From contig CM076654.1 of NCBI GenBank assembly GCA_038496675.1, positions 1,845,265 to 1,909,264 of the forward strand: 64,000 nt of DNA. The letters are read 5' to 3'. Position numbers and translations under genes: made by a program. Each line of letters starts with the position of its first letter. Position 1 is the first letter of the stretch. This DNA comes from Rachycentron canadum (lineage: Eukaryota > Chordata > Actinopteri > Carangiformes > Rachycentridae). Shown one piece after another: positions 51,238 through 63,900 of this stretch. The notes under the pieces were generated by a model. It was not told the DNA's origin. It ran no database searches and saw only the letters and a list, made by a program, of their open reading frames with translations.

Positions 51238-51260
51238 TTTTTTTTTTTTTTTTTTTTTTT
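51238..51260. repeat. poly-T tract
   Basis: About 23 T in a row. Purine-rich GGA runs lie further on at 51376-51388 and 51546-51570. Confidence 0.93.
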
Positions 51261-52367
51261 TCCTTGAGACATTGCAGACTTGTGTATGTGAACCTATCCA
51301 CCCTTCCTTGCTGGAGGTGGGAGGTAGAGGCCAGAGCTGGCGCTGGTGTCGCTGCTCTGTGTTCTTTGTGGCTGAGGAGGAGGAGGAGGGACAGGATTCA
51401 GAGTCCTGCGGTGGGAGGTTTAGTGCACTGAGTGGGCAGCAGCTCCCAGCATCTGCTCCCTCTTAGCGGCAACCACACTGGGTGTTATTGTTCCCAACAG
51501 AGATGAAAAAAAAAATGGGGGGAGGGAGGGGTGGAGGATGACATGGGAGGAGGAGGAGGAGGAGGAGGGAGGGTGGGTGGGTGGCAAAGCATGGAACGAG
51601 AGGTTAGAAAAGTTGAAAATAAAGACAGAGAGATGTGTAAATCTGATCAAAAAGAGTTTTAGAGAGAGGATGGAGTGTGAGGTCAGATGTTAGGTGGAGG
51701 GAGGACAGGGAGACCTGTCAAAGGGGAGGTAGGGGATGTGTGTGTGTGTCATAAAAGCATCATTAGGGAGTAGGCCATACCTCCAGGCATGCTCGCCCAA
51801 TGACTCACACCTACAGCTTGTTAGGGCTTCCACTCGCCGGAGAGGAGGTCGAGTTCAAGGCCACGAGCTGGATTGTGTGTCAGGACACATGGTGAGAAAT
51901 GGATAAATAAAACAACAAAGCTTTGCACGTCTGACACTTTGGTTTCAAAGAAAGGGAAAACCTCTTCCAAAAATAAAACGCAGACCGGTTTCCTGTAAAC
52001 CAGAGATGTCGGGCTTTCAGTATTAACATACCAACTGTGAATCTCTGTCAGTTATTATTAGTAGGGGAGTAGGGGAGGTTGGCAGTCAGATCTTTTTACT
52101 TTGACTTGAATCCCTCTAAAATGTTCTCTTCCATAGATTACTTTTCAATCTGCAATGGAAGCAATGAAGCTTATTCTGTTCAAAAGCCGTGCACTGTCCA
52201 ACACGTCTTGTGCTCCTGTGACAACCATCCTCCGTCATGGGGTTAGTTGTCCCTGTGTTATTTTAATTGGGAACACTGACGAAATGGAGCCATCATTAAA
52301 AATGAAAAAGTTGAATTTCATTGAAAACGCACCAACCTGAACATGAACAGGAAAAAAAACTTTTATC

Positions 52368-52775
52368 CTTTTAGCCATCTTTTTTTTTTTGTTTTTAAAC
52401 CAGTAGAAATTATATTTTCAGGAGAAGGTGGAGCTGAGGAGGAGTGAGGGGTGGAGCTGACCTGCTCTGTACTCTAACCCCCCCCCAATTCATCCCCTGC
52501 TTTCTGGTCTATTTTCCTCTAAATGGACCATCATTTAAAAAATGAACATCATGTTGTATTGAAGACTTGAAACTAGAGGCTGAGACCATAAACTCATTAG
52601 GAAAACGTTTACTGAGCTAATAAATCAAGGGAGAAGTAGGGACATTTTCCCATAGACTTCAATACAATCTGACTTCTTTTTACAACCAGTGGAGTCGCCC
52701 CCTGATGGTCATTAGAGAGAATGAAGGTTTAAGGCTGTTCAGCATTGGCTTCATTTTACAGACACAGAGTCTATG
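52368..52775 (+). repeat. Dispersed repeat family A, copy 7 (forward)
   Basis: Starts around the CCATCTT/T-run block and has GGAGAAGGTGGAGCTGAGG, CATAGACTTCAATACAATCT and the end CAGACACAGAGTCTATGTCA. The first about 60 bp are missing. Confidence 0.85.
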
Positions 52776-53527
52776 TCAGGTTTTATAAATAGTCCCCGAT
52801 TGTAGTGTAGCTGAGGAAAAGCCTATTTAAACTGCAGCTTTCGCTTCGTACTTTTTAATCATTTTTATTATAAACCCATTGTGTAAAATCTTTTAATTAT
52901 AAATCTTACAGTGATTTACAGTGATTTCTTATACGGAGCAGCAATACTTGTTCTGCCCAGTGTCACTGAGGTTACACAGGTTTTCATGCCATTTGGCTGA
53001 ACTCTGTACAAAATCATGTAATACACATTCTCACCCCTGTCCACTTGTGTTTGTCCTCATGGGATTTCTCGCACGTATCTGAAACATTGGTGATATGTTA
53101 CTATGCACGAGTGTGTGGAATGTGGGGATGGTTTTGGCTCCAGTAATTTGCTGACAGCTCTCTGTGGACACAGCTCCTCCTGATAGACAACGAATTATGA
53201 AGAGGTTACCTGCCCCGCTGAGGGATACCAGCTAGATTTTAGCTTACACCTGTAAGGTCAGCAGTTCATTTGTGGCCAGTGATGGGATTGTGTGACTGGC
53301 ACTGATGCGTTTGCTCGTTCGACATACGGCACATGATGTGTCCTGACTCATTATGCCAGATTTAAAGCACTGGAAAACCTGTAAAATGAGGTATATGTAA
53401 CATTTTTATGGGTTTATGACATCTTTTAAAATCACTCTGATGCCATTTTAAATTACGGCCCTTAGTTTCATCCGCAACATTAAATCTTCTCTTTTTATCC
53501 GGTGAAAAGTGTTGATTGTCTTATTAT

Positions 53528-53821
53528 CGCAGTGGAACAGTGGTATTGTGGTTAACACTCTTTCCTCATAGCAAGAAGATTGTGGGTTTGATCCTGATCT
53601 GTTTCTTTGTGTTTGCACGTTCTCCCTGTGCCTCCTGCTACTCCAGCTTCCTCCCACAGTCACACAGGTGTGCATGTGAGCGTGAATGGTTGTTTGTCTC
53701 TGTGTGTTGGGCCTGTGATGGACAGGCAGCCTGTCCAGGGTGAACTTCGACCTTGCCCACAGTCAGCTGGGCTTCAGCCCCGGCGACCCTTTAAGGGTAA
53801 ACTGTATAGATAATGGATGGA
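53528..53821 (+). mobile_element. tRNA-headed SINE-like repeat (forward)
   Basis: The head has GTGGTTAACACTCTTTCCTC and a B-box-like GGGTTTGATCC. The body has GCACGTTCTCCCTGTGCC and GGGCCTGTGATGGACAGGCA, and the tail AATGGATGGATG. This is the most complete of the copies here. Two ORFs inside are artefacts. Confidence 0.8.
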
Positions 53822-53919
53822 TGACAAATCTTAACAACATGCTGCTTGTCTTGTTTGTCATGGAAACACACAGTTAGAGGAGAAATCAACATAGTGACTT
53901 AGTAAAGTCTTGTTCTACC

Positions 53920-54260
53920 TTGAGCTCCATAACAGCTTCATTACTTCCTGGTCATAGATTCTCCAGGTCTCTGGACTCTACTGGACAAACAACACTCTAC
54001 CAAAGATATTCCTTCATTTGGTGTTTGGATTGTGAGCACAGTCGAATGTACATATTCAAAGTGCCCATAGAGGATAGGGTCAGTTTAAATAGTTTTTTAT
54101 ATCAACAGTTCTTCAGATTTTCACAAGTGTCTCTTGGCAGCAAAGGAACTCTGATTCTGATCAAAGTGTATGGACCCAACAGCACTACAACCAATGATAA
54201 TCACACTTTTAATGACCTGTCTGACCAACAGACCAAAATCCAAAGATATTCAGTTTAATG
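53920..54260 (+). pseudogene. Possible LINE endonuclease-like relic
   Basis: An open frame of 112 codons includes GTLILIKVYGPNSTTTNDNH. This faintly resembles the L-NVYGPN-D motif of non-LTR retrotransposon endonucleases, followed by a plausible LSDQQ helix. The similarity is short and the rest is not recognised. It could be chance. Confidence 0.3.
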
Positions 54261-55754
54261 TAATAGAGAAGATGCAACAGACCTTTACGTTTATGAAGCT
54301 GGGATCAGTGCATGTTTGGCATTTATCTTTAAAACAAGTTTAAGGAATACTGTATGTCACAGGTTAATTCTCTGTCAGATGATTTATTGTTTCCTTTGTA
54401 CACATGAACTTTCCCAAGAGAGTCATGTTCCCATCAAACAAAGAGCAACCTCTAAAAGTAAATCAGTCAATTAGCTGATCTAGTTATCTCATTTAATCTT
54501 GAGGCGATAAAATCTATTACATTTATCTGCGATGACAAATTTACTGCACATTAAAAGACGATCAAAATCTCATGGTTTAAACCTGGTTTAATCCTGAGTC
54601 TAATCGTGTCTGTCTTGTCCAGACAGGTTCAGCACTTTGGCAGCTCGACTCAGCTTTACTTTAGCAGTGTATATTTATTCCACATCTGTGCTGAAGCCAC
54701 AACGGCTGGTGCTGTACATACTTACTATACTGGCCCTTTGCACAGCTCCTTCCAAGCCTATATTGGTCTCTCACGTCAACCTGAATCTTTAATCCTGGAT
54801 AATAAGATTTCCTTACCCTTCAAATCTTGTCAAATCCCACTCGAGTCAAGGCCTCCCCAACCAACATGGACATGTTACAATGGAGGGAGACTTACCATAA
54901 ATCCGAGTGCCCTGGCATGAGCCTCTTCTTTCCCCTGAAATATGGTTCAAAATCTTGGGTCTTGAGTCTGTGGGCGTAGTCTATATAGCCAGATACTTCC
55001 TGTCCAAGAGTATTATGATCCCTTATGAAAATGACCGACTGTAAAAAGAGAGAAAAAGAAGGAAACTGTGTAAATACTCACGACTATCAAACCTCTCGTG
55101 GCTGAAAGCCAGGAGGACCAATGTCACTTGTTAAAAGTGGACATATAGAGGGGCTCTGTTACAAATCCTCCCACTTTGAAATACAAAGCTTCGTGTTATA
55201 CTTTTGATTCAGGTTCAAATCAGAAATGACTCCAACTTGTGTCGTCATCCTGTGATGGTGCACGATGCTGTGGTGGGATGTCTACAGAATATCCTAGTCT
55301 GGTAAGTGCGGCGGACTAAAGCCGAGTCCTTCGACTTACAGTAACTAGAGTCTCATTTCTGCTTTAACACACCTACATTTGGGACGAGATTGTACCTTGA
55401 AAGGACATGAAATGTGGAGTCCTGGGGTAAAACCTTAAACCGTATGTTCTCCTCGCAGTTGACGGACCTTCAGATAAAAAAAAGTGAGGGGGCAGAAATG
55501 TCAAGTAAAGATTAAAAAGGTGCTATAGCTGGATCTATCTTTAGGGCATCCCTGTGACTGTTTGTGCCTGAATGAGACCAAACTTCTAGATTCAAATTCC
55601 CTTAAAACTAACATTATGCTGTGCTGACTGTTAAACCCTTGTGATTTTGGATTAATTAAGATCACTTGACTTGACTAGGAGTGATGTATCGGACCTTCAC
55701 GGTCTTGGTAAAAATAATTTAAACCGTAGAAGAACAGCCACAACTGAATCGAAC

Positions 55755-55975
55755 CACAGACTTTATAAAAGTGGACGTAGATTCTGGGTCTGTAAAGTGA
55801 AGCCAATGCTGAAACCTGCATTCTCATTGATGACCATCAGGGGGCGACTCCACTGGTTGCAAAACTAAGTCAGACTGTATTGAAGTCTATGTGAAAATGT
55901 CCCTACTTCTCACTTGACAGGTCAGATCCACCCCTCACTCCTCCTCAGCTCCACCTTCAAACTCAAGGCTTCAAA
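55755..55975 (-). repeat. Dispersed repeat family A, copy 8 (reverse, internally deleted)
   Basis: Starts CAGACTTTATAAAAGTGGAC, passes TCAGACTGTATTGAAGTCTA, then jumps from CTTCTCACTTGA to the CCCCTCACTCCTCCTCAGC block. About 200 bp are missing. Confidence 0.82.
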
Positions 55976-58900
55976 ACAGTTTCCTCTTGTTGAGAACAAA
56001 TAATCACAGCTGACGACCACGGACGACCTCTCACTCGATGCCACCAAAGCCTGGAGGGCTGATTGTGAAGCATTACCAAGTGTATTGGATGTGCTGTCGT
56101 TCAATGCTTAGAGCTGTGCAGCTGTTTAGAGAATATTAAATTATGAAAGCAACATCCCGAGATCATGTCTGAGTTTTTCATTAAGAGTTGAAAAACAACC
56201 TTTGGACTCACCTGAGTCTGAGTACTGATTTCTGATTAGAAGATAATGAGTAAGAAGAAAAAAAGGTCTGACCTCTCTGATGCAAACAAATCAAATAAAT
56301 TCTCCAGCTACTCATCACAGACCAGGTCTTTGAAGTGACTTCAAACCAGACACAACCTGGAAAAAATAAGGATGACAAATGGCTTTGTCACCTGATTCAC
56401 ACAAAGCAAATGAAAGGCAAGTTGTCCAAACCCCCGCGGGTGAGAGAAGAACATGAAATGATCTTTTCATGTCGATTTGATGGTTTAGATAACACGTGAT
56501 GACAATGGATGAGAAGAACTCCAAACACTCAGGTGTGAAGAGGTTGTTGTGTCTGCCTTCACAAAGATAAAAAACCTTTTATTTTTCTTTGTGTTTGACT
56601 CGTCTTGTTTACTCTGAGCATGAATGAGTCCCACTTGTCGGCCTACAGTAACACAGAAAGCTGAGCCAAGCGGAATACCTCAGCTGGTGATATCACATTT
56701 GTATAACTGTCAGGACACGGGCCATCTGTGGATCCCTTTACTAAAAAGGCGTGAGATAACTAGTGCTCCGGAGCTCAGAAGAAAAGAGGGTTCCTTTCTC
56801 TACGTCTCTCAAACGTTTAAAACAGATGCTATCAGGTTTACAGCTGGCTGGAGGCCTGGGCTAGATACCCTATCTACTGGCTTCTGTCCTCACGCAGCCA
56901 GCCTTGAAAAGACATTATCAGGTGGACCTGGCGAAAGAGACCATTGACATTTGGTTTGTGGTGATAAAAATACCGGTTAAATTGGTCTTTGGTGGATTAA
57001 TCAATTAGGTCAGTTCACTAACCGAACATTGCAGAAGTTAAAGATCTTACTTGATGCAGGTCTGGCCCTGGCCATTTTCAGATGTTGAAGACACTGTTTT
57101 CTAATTCACTGTAATTCTAATTAAAATTAACAACCTGTGACCTCACATCTGATAAAAATTTTAATTATACTAATACACGGTAGCAGTGACTTACACAAAT
57201 GGCAGAAACAGACATATTAAGTCAGTTAAGAATTTGGTTAATATTGGAGTTTTAACTCTTTAACTCAGGGAGAGACAGATAATAAAAATCATCTGCAGTG
57301 TATGTAACACATTAAAGATAATGTAGGCTTATTATGATTCGAAAGTAATTTTTGTAGCTATGATGATGTAATGATCAAAGTAATAGCTAACATCTGGGAA
57401 AACGGCAACGCAAGAACAAGAGTTTAACCAGATTATGTGAAGAAAGTGATTTAAATTAAAGCCAAAGTGGGAGCACTGATGTTAGCAGTAATCCCCAACT
57501 GCATAGGAGAACTGTGTGTTCACCTGTCATTTGTTAAAGAGGTTTATTAATGCTAGATGATATAATGTGGTATATTTCAATGTATATTGTAATATAATTA
57601 TTAACATATACAGTCAGTTGTGTGAAAATTCAATCAGCTTTTTGTGGATAACATAAAATTCACACATCTGTTTTTTTTGGCGAATTAAGCCATTTAAATA
57701 CCTGAAATATGTACACACTTGATGACACGACAAAGCTAACATAAAGCAGTCCTGCTTGTCTTTAACACTGCAGATATGGTGTGGCAAAATTAATATTGTT
57801 CAAATAGTCCGACCCTTGTATAAAGTAATCATTAATAAAAGCCTAATGACCACCAAACATAGAAAAATCAGATCCAAGTCTTTTGTTTTTTAAATCTATG
57901 TGGTCTTTGACAGGTAAGCCAAAGTTCATTTCACTCTCAGGGAACCAGAGGAGCAGAACGACCGAGTCAGACTCGGTTATTTGCTGCAAACAAGCAACAT
58001 GAGTTTCCAGGCTCAGTGTGGGAGGGAGCTGGGGGACCTCCACCTTACACCATGGAAAACAAGTGGAAGCCTTACGTCACCTGCCAGCAATTACTAGGAA
58101 CAGGTGCTGTGACCTCACGGGGCAGCGAGCGAGAGGCCCCCGCTTTATGGCAAACATCAGTCTGTTTAGTGCCTGAGAAGCTGAGCGCTGCACAGGTCCC
58201 AGGTAGAGATTCTGTCCCTTTGTGATACTCTATATTCAGTTTGCTCCTCTTTGAAACTGTTTCTCATGTGTGCACAGTTGAAATTTCACCTGGCTGGAAG
58301 CAAAACACCAGTGACCTTAAGATGAAGGTTACATAAACCCATAAAGAACAGTAGACTGGGAGTTTCCTTTAAATCCATGATCCATGCAGTTAATAAACAC
58401 AACAAAGCATCTCAAATCCTCATGGGTACCCCACCCTCAAAGAAATCCACTATGAACATGTTTATGTGCTCAGAAACAAACAGTGAAACTTGAACAGTGT
58501 TGACAATTGTAATTATTGAGGTCTGTGAAAACTGTGGAGGGATCATCCCCCCCACCCCCCCGCCTCTTGACAATAAGTAAAACCCACACAGATGTGAACT
58601 ACTCCACAAACCTGTGGCTAATCTTTCAAAGGCCCACGGCTGAAAGAGAGGGATTTACAAATTCAAGTCAAACAGAAGCTGACAGCAGGCTGACACGTAC
58701 TGCACCCCTCCTTTGTGCTTTGACAATGTCCTACAGGTGAGGACACAATGGCTGGACCACCTGACATCCTGTGCCATGAGGAGTGTATGTCCTCATGAAT
58801 GTGTGTTTATGTGTGTGTGACTGGAGGTGTTTGTTTGTGCGGTGTTGTCTAAACAGCGCTAACTAGAGCTGGCCACCAGGACTGGATGTCTTTGGTAACA

Positions 58901-59011
58901 AGTGAAACGTGTCCATAAGAACAAGTGAAATAACAAGAATTAAAAACTGGGATTAAATGTCTGAGCAGATATCTAATCTTATGCACTGATAAATTTTAAA
59001 TATTAGAAACA

Positions 59012-59400
59012 ATTTAAAGGAACTACAGTAAGTTTAAGTTTTCCTATTACGCCATAGCTAACGTTGGCATGAGCAGTTGTTTACTTACCGGTCTCTAACA
59101 AACGTTGCATGTTCAGCATTAACCTTCATTCCTTTCAAACAGTCTTTCTATTTCTATCACTTCTTTCCTTGTACTAAAGTTAGCATGCTAACCAGTTAGC
59201 CCATCTTGTCACTCTCTGATACCGAGTTGCAGTAGAGTCCAGGCTGCCCCATAGAAGTAGCTGCTCAGACGACACATTACAATCTAGTATCGCAAATGCA
59301 ACAACGACTGAAGCACTCATTAAGACTGTTAAGTAAACAATTGTTAATGCTAATGATGATAGCTATGTAGCAAACTTACTACAAATAGCTCCTTTTAAAT
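59012..59400. mobile_element. MITE family C, complete copy
   Basis: The left end is TTTAAAGGAACTACAGTAAG and the right end CTTACTACAAATAGCTCCTT, an imperfect terminal inverted repeat of about 24 bp. The inside has TTAGCATGCTAACCAGTTAG. There is no coding capacity. A related fragment follows at about 59510-59575, and a partial copy is at 13686-13930. Confidence 0.7.
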
Positions 59401-60392
59401 ATTTTTTTAAATTCGCTGCTTGACAGAAATTTAAGTTTTTATTTCTTAATTAACAGAAACTACTGGGTATAAGAATAAATAAATAAGACGACATATCTGA
59501 CCAGACAAGACTGGTAAGTAAACAGCTGTTAATGCTAACGCTAGCTAGGCAGCAATAGCAAAGTTAACAAATTGCTTAAACCTAGTTTATTGCTAGTACT
59601 TTATCTACCCCTCACATACACAAACATACACACACACACTGTCACCACTTTCCTGCCCCCGACTTCCTGCCCCCCCAACTCCCTGCCCCCATCCTGCAGC
59701 CCACCTCTGCCCACACCAACCCCTCTTCCCCCCCAGTCCCTGGGAACAATCCTGCAGTGTCAGGGAGCTGTGCAGGTGTCTTGCGGTGTCAGCTGCCATA
59801 CTGTTTATTATTGGTGGGCTGCGCTTTAGGAGGAATCCCGGGCCATCACTAACAACTGTGTAAATTTGTTGGGGTAAGGAAAACATGGCCCGTACTACAG
59901 GAATGTTTTTAGGTGGGAGCCCTTTTTCTGGCAGGCTTTACCCTTGTCCCCTTTCTGGATATTCCTTGACAAGTGTGTATGTTTTTCAGGGAGTTTACGG
60001 AGGAGTTCAGGAGTAAGATGAGGAGGGGTCCTTGCTTATTTGACTTGAAAGTGACTTCACACAGCCATTTTGTGTAGCAGAACCGGTAGAGACCATGTGT
60101 GCTGAGGTGTGTCGCTCTACCTGAATCACACTTTATGCAGGATGTGACTCACAGCTGGCACAGCTCGCTTTCTGAAGGGTTTAGACCAGGTAATCAAAGT
60201 CATTTAACTGCATTTTAATTTGAATGTCACTCTGACACATGTTGTTCTTTTGATATGCTAATTCTAAGTAGAACAAATGACCAAATCATTGTTGACTCTG
60301 AGGCTGTGATAACACCAATAAAATTTCAAGAACAGGCTTTTAACCTTCAAAACAAACTAGAGCTACATTATTTGCCTCTCCATCCTGATTAT

Positions 60393-60810
60393 GTGGTACA
60401 GTCTGTCAATCACACAGTAGCTACGCCCCCTAATTCATTCCCTGCTTTATTGTCTATTGGTATTGAAAATGGTCCCATAGAAATGTCACATCATGTTGTA
60501 TTGAAGACTTGAAACTAGAGACAGAGATCATAAACTCATTATGAAAACATTTACTGAGCTAATAAATCAAGGGAGAAGTAGGGACATTTTCCCATAGACT
60601 TCAATACAATCTGACTTCTTTAACAACCAGTGGAGTCGCCCCCTGATGGTCATTAGAGAGAATGAAGGTTTAAGGCTGTTAAGAATTGGCTTCATTTTAC
60701 AGACACAGAGTCTATGTCAGGTTTTATACTTTAGACTTCAATACAATCTGATTTATTTCCATTGGAGTTGACCCCTGATTGGAGGGTTAAGCCTCTTCAG
60801 CATTGGCATC
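60393..60810 (+). repeat. Dispersed repeat family A, copy 9 with a partial tandem copy
   Basis: The main copy runs from GTGGTACAGTCTGTCAATCA through CATAGACTTCAATACAATCT to CAGAGTCTATGTCAGG. From about 60728 a second, diverged piece starts again at AGACTTCAATACAATCTGAT and ends near TCAGCATTGGCATCACTTT. The 85-codon ORF over its start is an artefact. Confidence 0.82.
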
Positions 60811-63117
60811 ACTTTTTTCACTTTTTGTTAGTCTAGTTATTGTAACTCACATCAGGATTATGTAATAAACGTTACTACATATATCGAACCTTTGAAAACA
60901 AAAATCAGTGTAGCATCTGTAGCTGGACCTTTGAGGCCAATACCAATATAGACTATGAGCTGATGATATATCGGCCAATATATATTTGTTGAAAATGACA
61001 CGAGGAGCAGGATATTTTACAGTCAAGAAGTAACACTGTAACACTGGAGGACGAACTAACTGCAACCAGCACTTAAAATGCACTTAAAAGCAGCTGAATT
61101 CAGGTTCTAGCAGAGCTTTTTGGTGAGGCATTAAGTACTGAGCTGCACAGATAGCACACACAAACATGCCTATTGTACAGACTCACTCTTTGTGAAATGT
61201 GGCGGAGTGTGCCTTCTAGATACAAGTGCAGGGTTGTGAGCTGTTTGCACAGTGCTGTGAGTCACCGTAATCTGTTTGAGCACCCTTTAACATACCCTCT
61301 CATCATAACCCTCCACATGGGCTGCTGATAGACTGCAGCCACCCTTCCCAGACCTCCCTACGCTCTCTCCTGGCAAATGCTGCCGCTTTTCCATCCACTA
61401 AAAAGTCCAAAAGCAGGTTTCATTTTAAAACAGGTCTAAACGTATATCTACGAAAATAAATAAAGACCGGGCCTTTGATTGTTTCCGTCCTGGAAAGGGA
61501 TGAACCTTCTTCAGCTGTGCCCCACAGGTTCAGTGGCCACTATATTACTTCAAATATTTACAATGCAAACAGTGTTTTAAACCTCGTCATCTGTCACCGT
61601 CTAGGGATTCCACTGTGCCGTCATTTCACAGAGACACCTCACTGTCACGTAGATCTACAGCTCTCTATAGCTTCTTGTTGTAATTGTCATAACAGGCCTG
61701 ATTGTGTGTGCATGCAATAAGGATGGAAATAATCAAAAGACATTTCTTTTTCCCTTTCGTTTATAATTACAGGGTGTGTCACTAGACAGATGTCTTGGCA
61801 CCGGATACAAAAATGCACAAGTGAACTGTTTCAAAAGGACTTTCTTGCTCTGCACTCTGGTTTAATGTTATATCTGTATTCTGTAAAAGCCCTTCACAAA
61901 GGCTGGTCAGACCACACAAAAAGGTGTAAAGAAACCTTTTCTTTATTCGGTGCAATGCATCGGATTACAGGCTTTTTTCCCCCCTCATTATTTCTCCTTT
62001 GTAGCTCATTCCTTCTCAAATATTTGAACTTATTCCATTTAGGTTTGTTAATGATCTACTACAACAATAAATGACTTTACTGTCAGATTCCTATTGGCTC
62101 TATTTTGTTTCTCCTCTTCCTTGAGATCTGGGTTGCAACAGCGTGTATGAGTGTGTGTGGTTTTGCACATCAAATAAAGGGCGTGTTGGTGCATGCGCTA
62201 TGTAAGAGGTTTGTTGTTCATTTGTTTGTCATTCTATGTCCTTGAAGACCACAAGTATTTCCCCGATTTGGGAAATTCTGGGAAATTCTTGAAGTATGCG
62301 AAGGACGGGATGCCAACCAGCGCCTGGAGGATATTTGACCTAAGGCTCAGATTAGGTAATAACATTTACAGTATGTTTCCAAGTGATGCATGGCAAATAC
62401 GGATTGTTGTTTAGATGTCAGTTTAGTAAAAAAAAGACAGATTTGTTTACCTCATATGTTCTGCATCTGCATCCATAAACAGACTGCACGGGTGTTTGTG
62501 CAAGAGACTCAATAAATAAATCCAGAAGCAGGTGTTCTCCTATTGGGCTCTCGAAACACCCAATGGTGGACAGCTACGCCCAGTGAGGTTAGCCATGAGG
62601 GCAGAACGGCCGTGGCCAGATACCAAAGGGGAAGCGGCTCAGTCAATCAGTAAGGAAGGCAACTCAGCTAGCTGAACCCATAGGCTGCACTGGCCTCTTG
62701 TCTTTTTGGAGAACCCGCCAGTAAAGGCAGCACCACAAAATAAGTGGCTTGAACCCACACACTTCAAATTACAGGGCACTCAGAATCAGAAAATGCTATC
62801 CTGCTTTTCGCAATTGGTGTTTTAGAAATTCTATTAAAACCTCCTTAGCTTGGCCCACGCTGCAGCTTTGCTGTTTTCCTCCGACTGCGTCAGTTCACAT
62901 TGGTCCGGAGGAATAGTGCTCTTTCATTGTCCTCACTAACAATGCATTTCACTTTACAGTAGACATGGAGGCATGAAAACGTAGTTTGACAGAAAAATCA
63001 GAAGCATGGTCTCAGGTCCAAAGCAACTTCCTGCTGCAGAATAAAGCACTGATGGGAACATGAAAACCTGGACTAGCTCAACAGCAGCTCAACTTTTGTG
63101 CAACCTTTTGTCACAAG

Positions 63118-63119
<2 letters not shown>

Positions 63120-63151
<32 letters not shown>

Positions 63152-63518
63152 NNNNNNNNNNNNNNNNNNNNNNNNNNNNNNNNNNNNNNNNNNNNNNNNN
63201 NNNNNNNNNNNNNNNNNNNNNNNNNNNNNNNNNNNNNNNNNNNNNNNNNNNNNNNNNNNNNNNNNNNNNNNNNNNNNNNNNNNNNNNNNNNNNNNNNNNN
63301 NNNNNNNNNNNNNNNNNNNNNNNNNNNNNNNNNNNNNNNNNNNNNNNNNNNNNNNNNNNNNNNNNNNNNNNNNNNNNNNNNNNNNNNNNNNNNNNNNNNN
63401 NNNNNNNNNNNNNNNNNNNNNNNNNNNNNNNNNNNNNNNNNNNNNNNNNNNNNNNNNNNNNNNNNNNNNNNNNNNNNNNNNNNNNNNNNNNNNNNNNTAT
63501 ATATATATATATATATAC
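63120..63518. repeat. (TA)n microsatellite containing an assembly gap
   Basis: TA runs at 63120-63151 and 63498-63518 flank 346 N (63152-63497). ORFs drawn through it are artefacts. Confidence 0.95.
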
Positions 63519-63900
63519 TGTATTAATATAGAACCTAGACCTGCTTTATAATCAAAGACCACATGGAGGTCTACCTTTAGACCGTATGGACCTTTAACAT
63601 CTACCTTTAGACCGTATGGATCATAAATGGATAGTTAAGCTAAATATTGTCTATTGTTATACATATAGGCAAATGTGGGGGGGTTGTTTTTTATTTTTAT
63701 GTGAAAACTATCAAAATATACACAGATGAGTTCCTTGTTTTGAACACATTGCAACACATACTCACATCAGAGTCACATAGTTTTGCATACTTCATAATGC
63801 ATTTAATACTTTCACTGTATTGATGTAGAACCTAGACCTGCTTTATAATCAGAGACCACATGGAGGTCGACCTATATATGGAGTATATGGGACCTTTTAG
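63519..63900 (+). repeat. Truncated family B end, two-unit array and duplicated flank
   Basis: Starts ATTAATATAGAACCTAGACC, the right part of family B, then about two 30-bp units (63567-63625), then the flank shared with 48371-48515. From about 63800 the family B right part appears a second time (ATACTTTCACTGTATTGATG and GACCTGCTTTATAATC). The left part of the element is lost in the gap. Confidence 0.72.

Noticed and set aside
63060..63562. ORFs of 142-163 codons across 63.1-63.5 kb
   Set aside because: They run through 346 N and (TA)n; not real.
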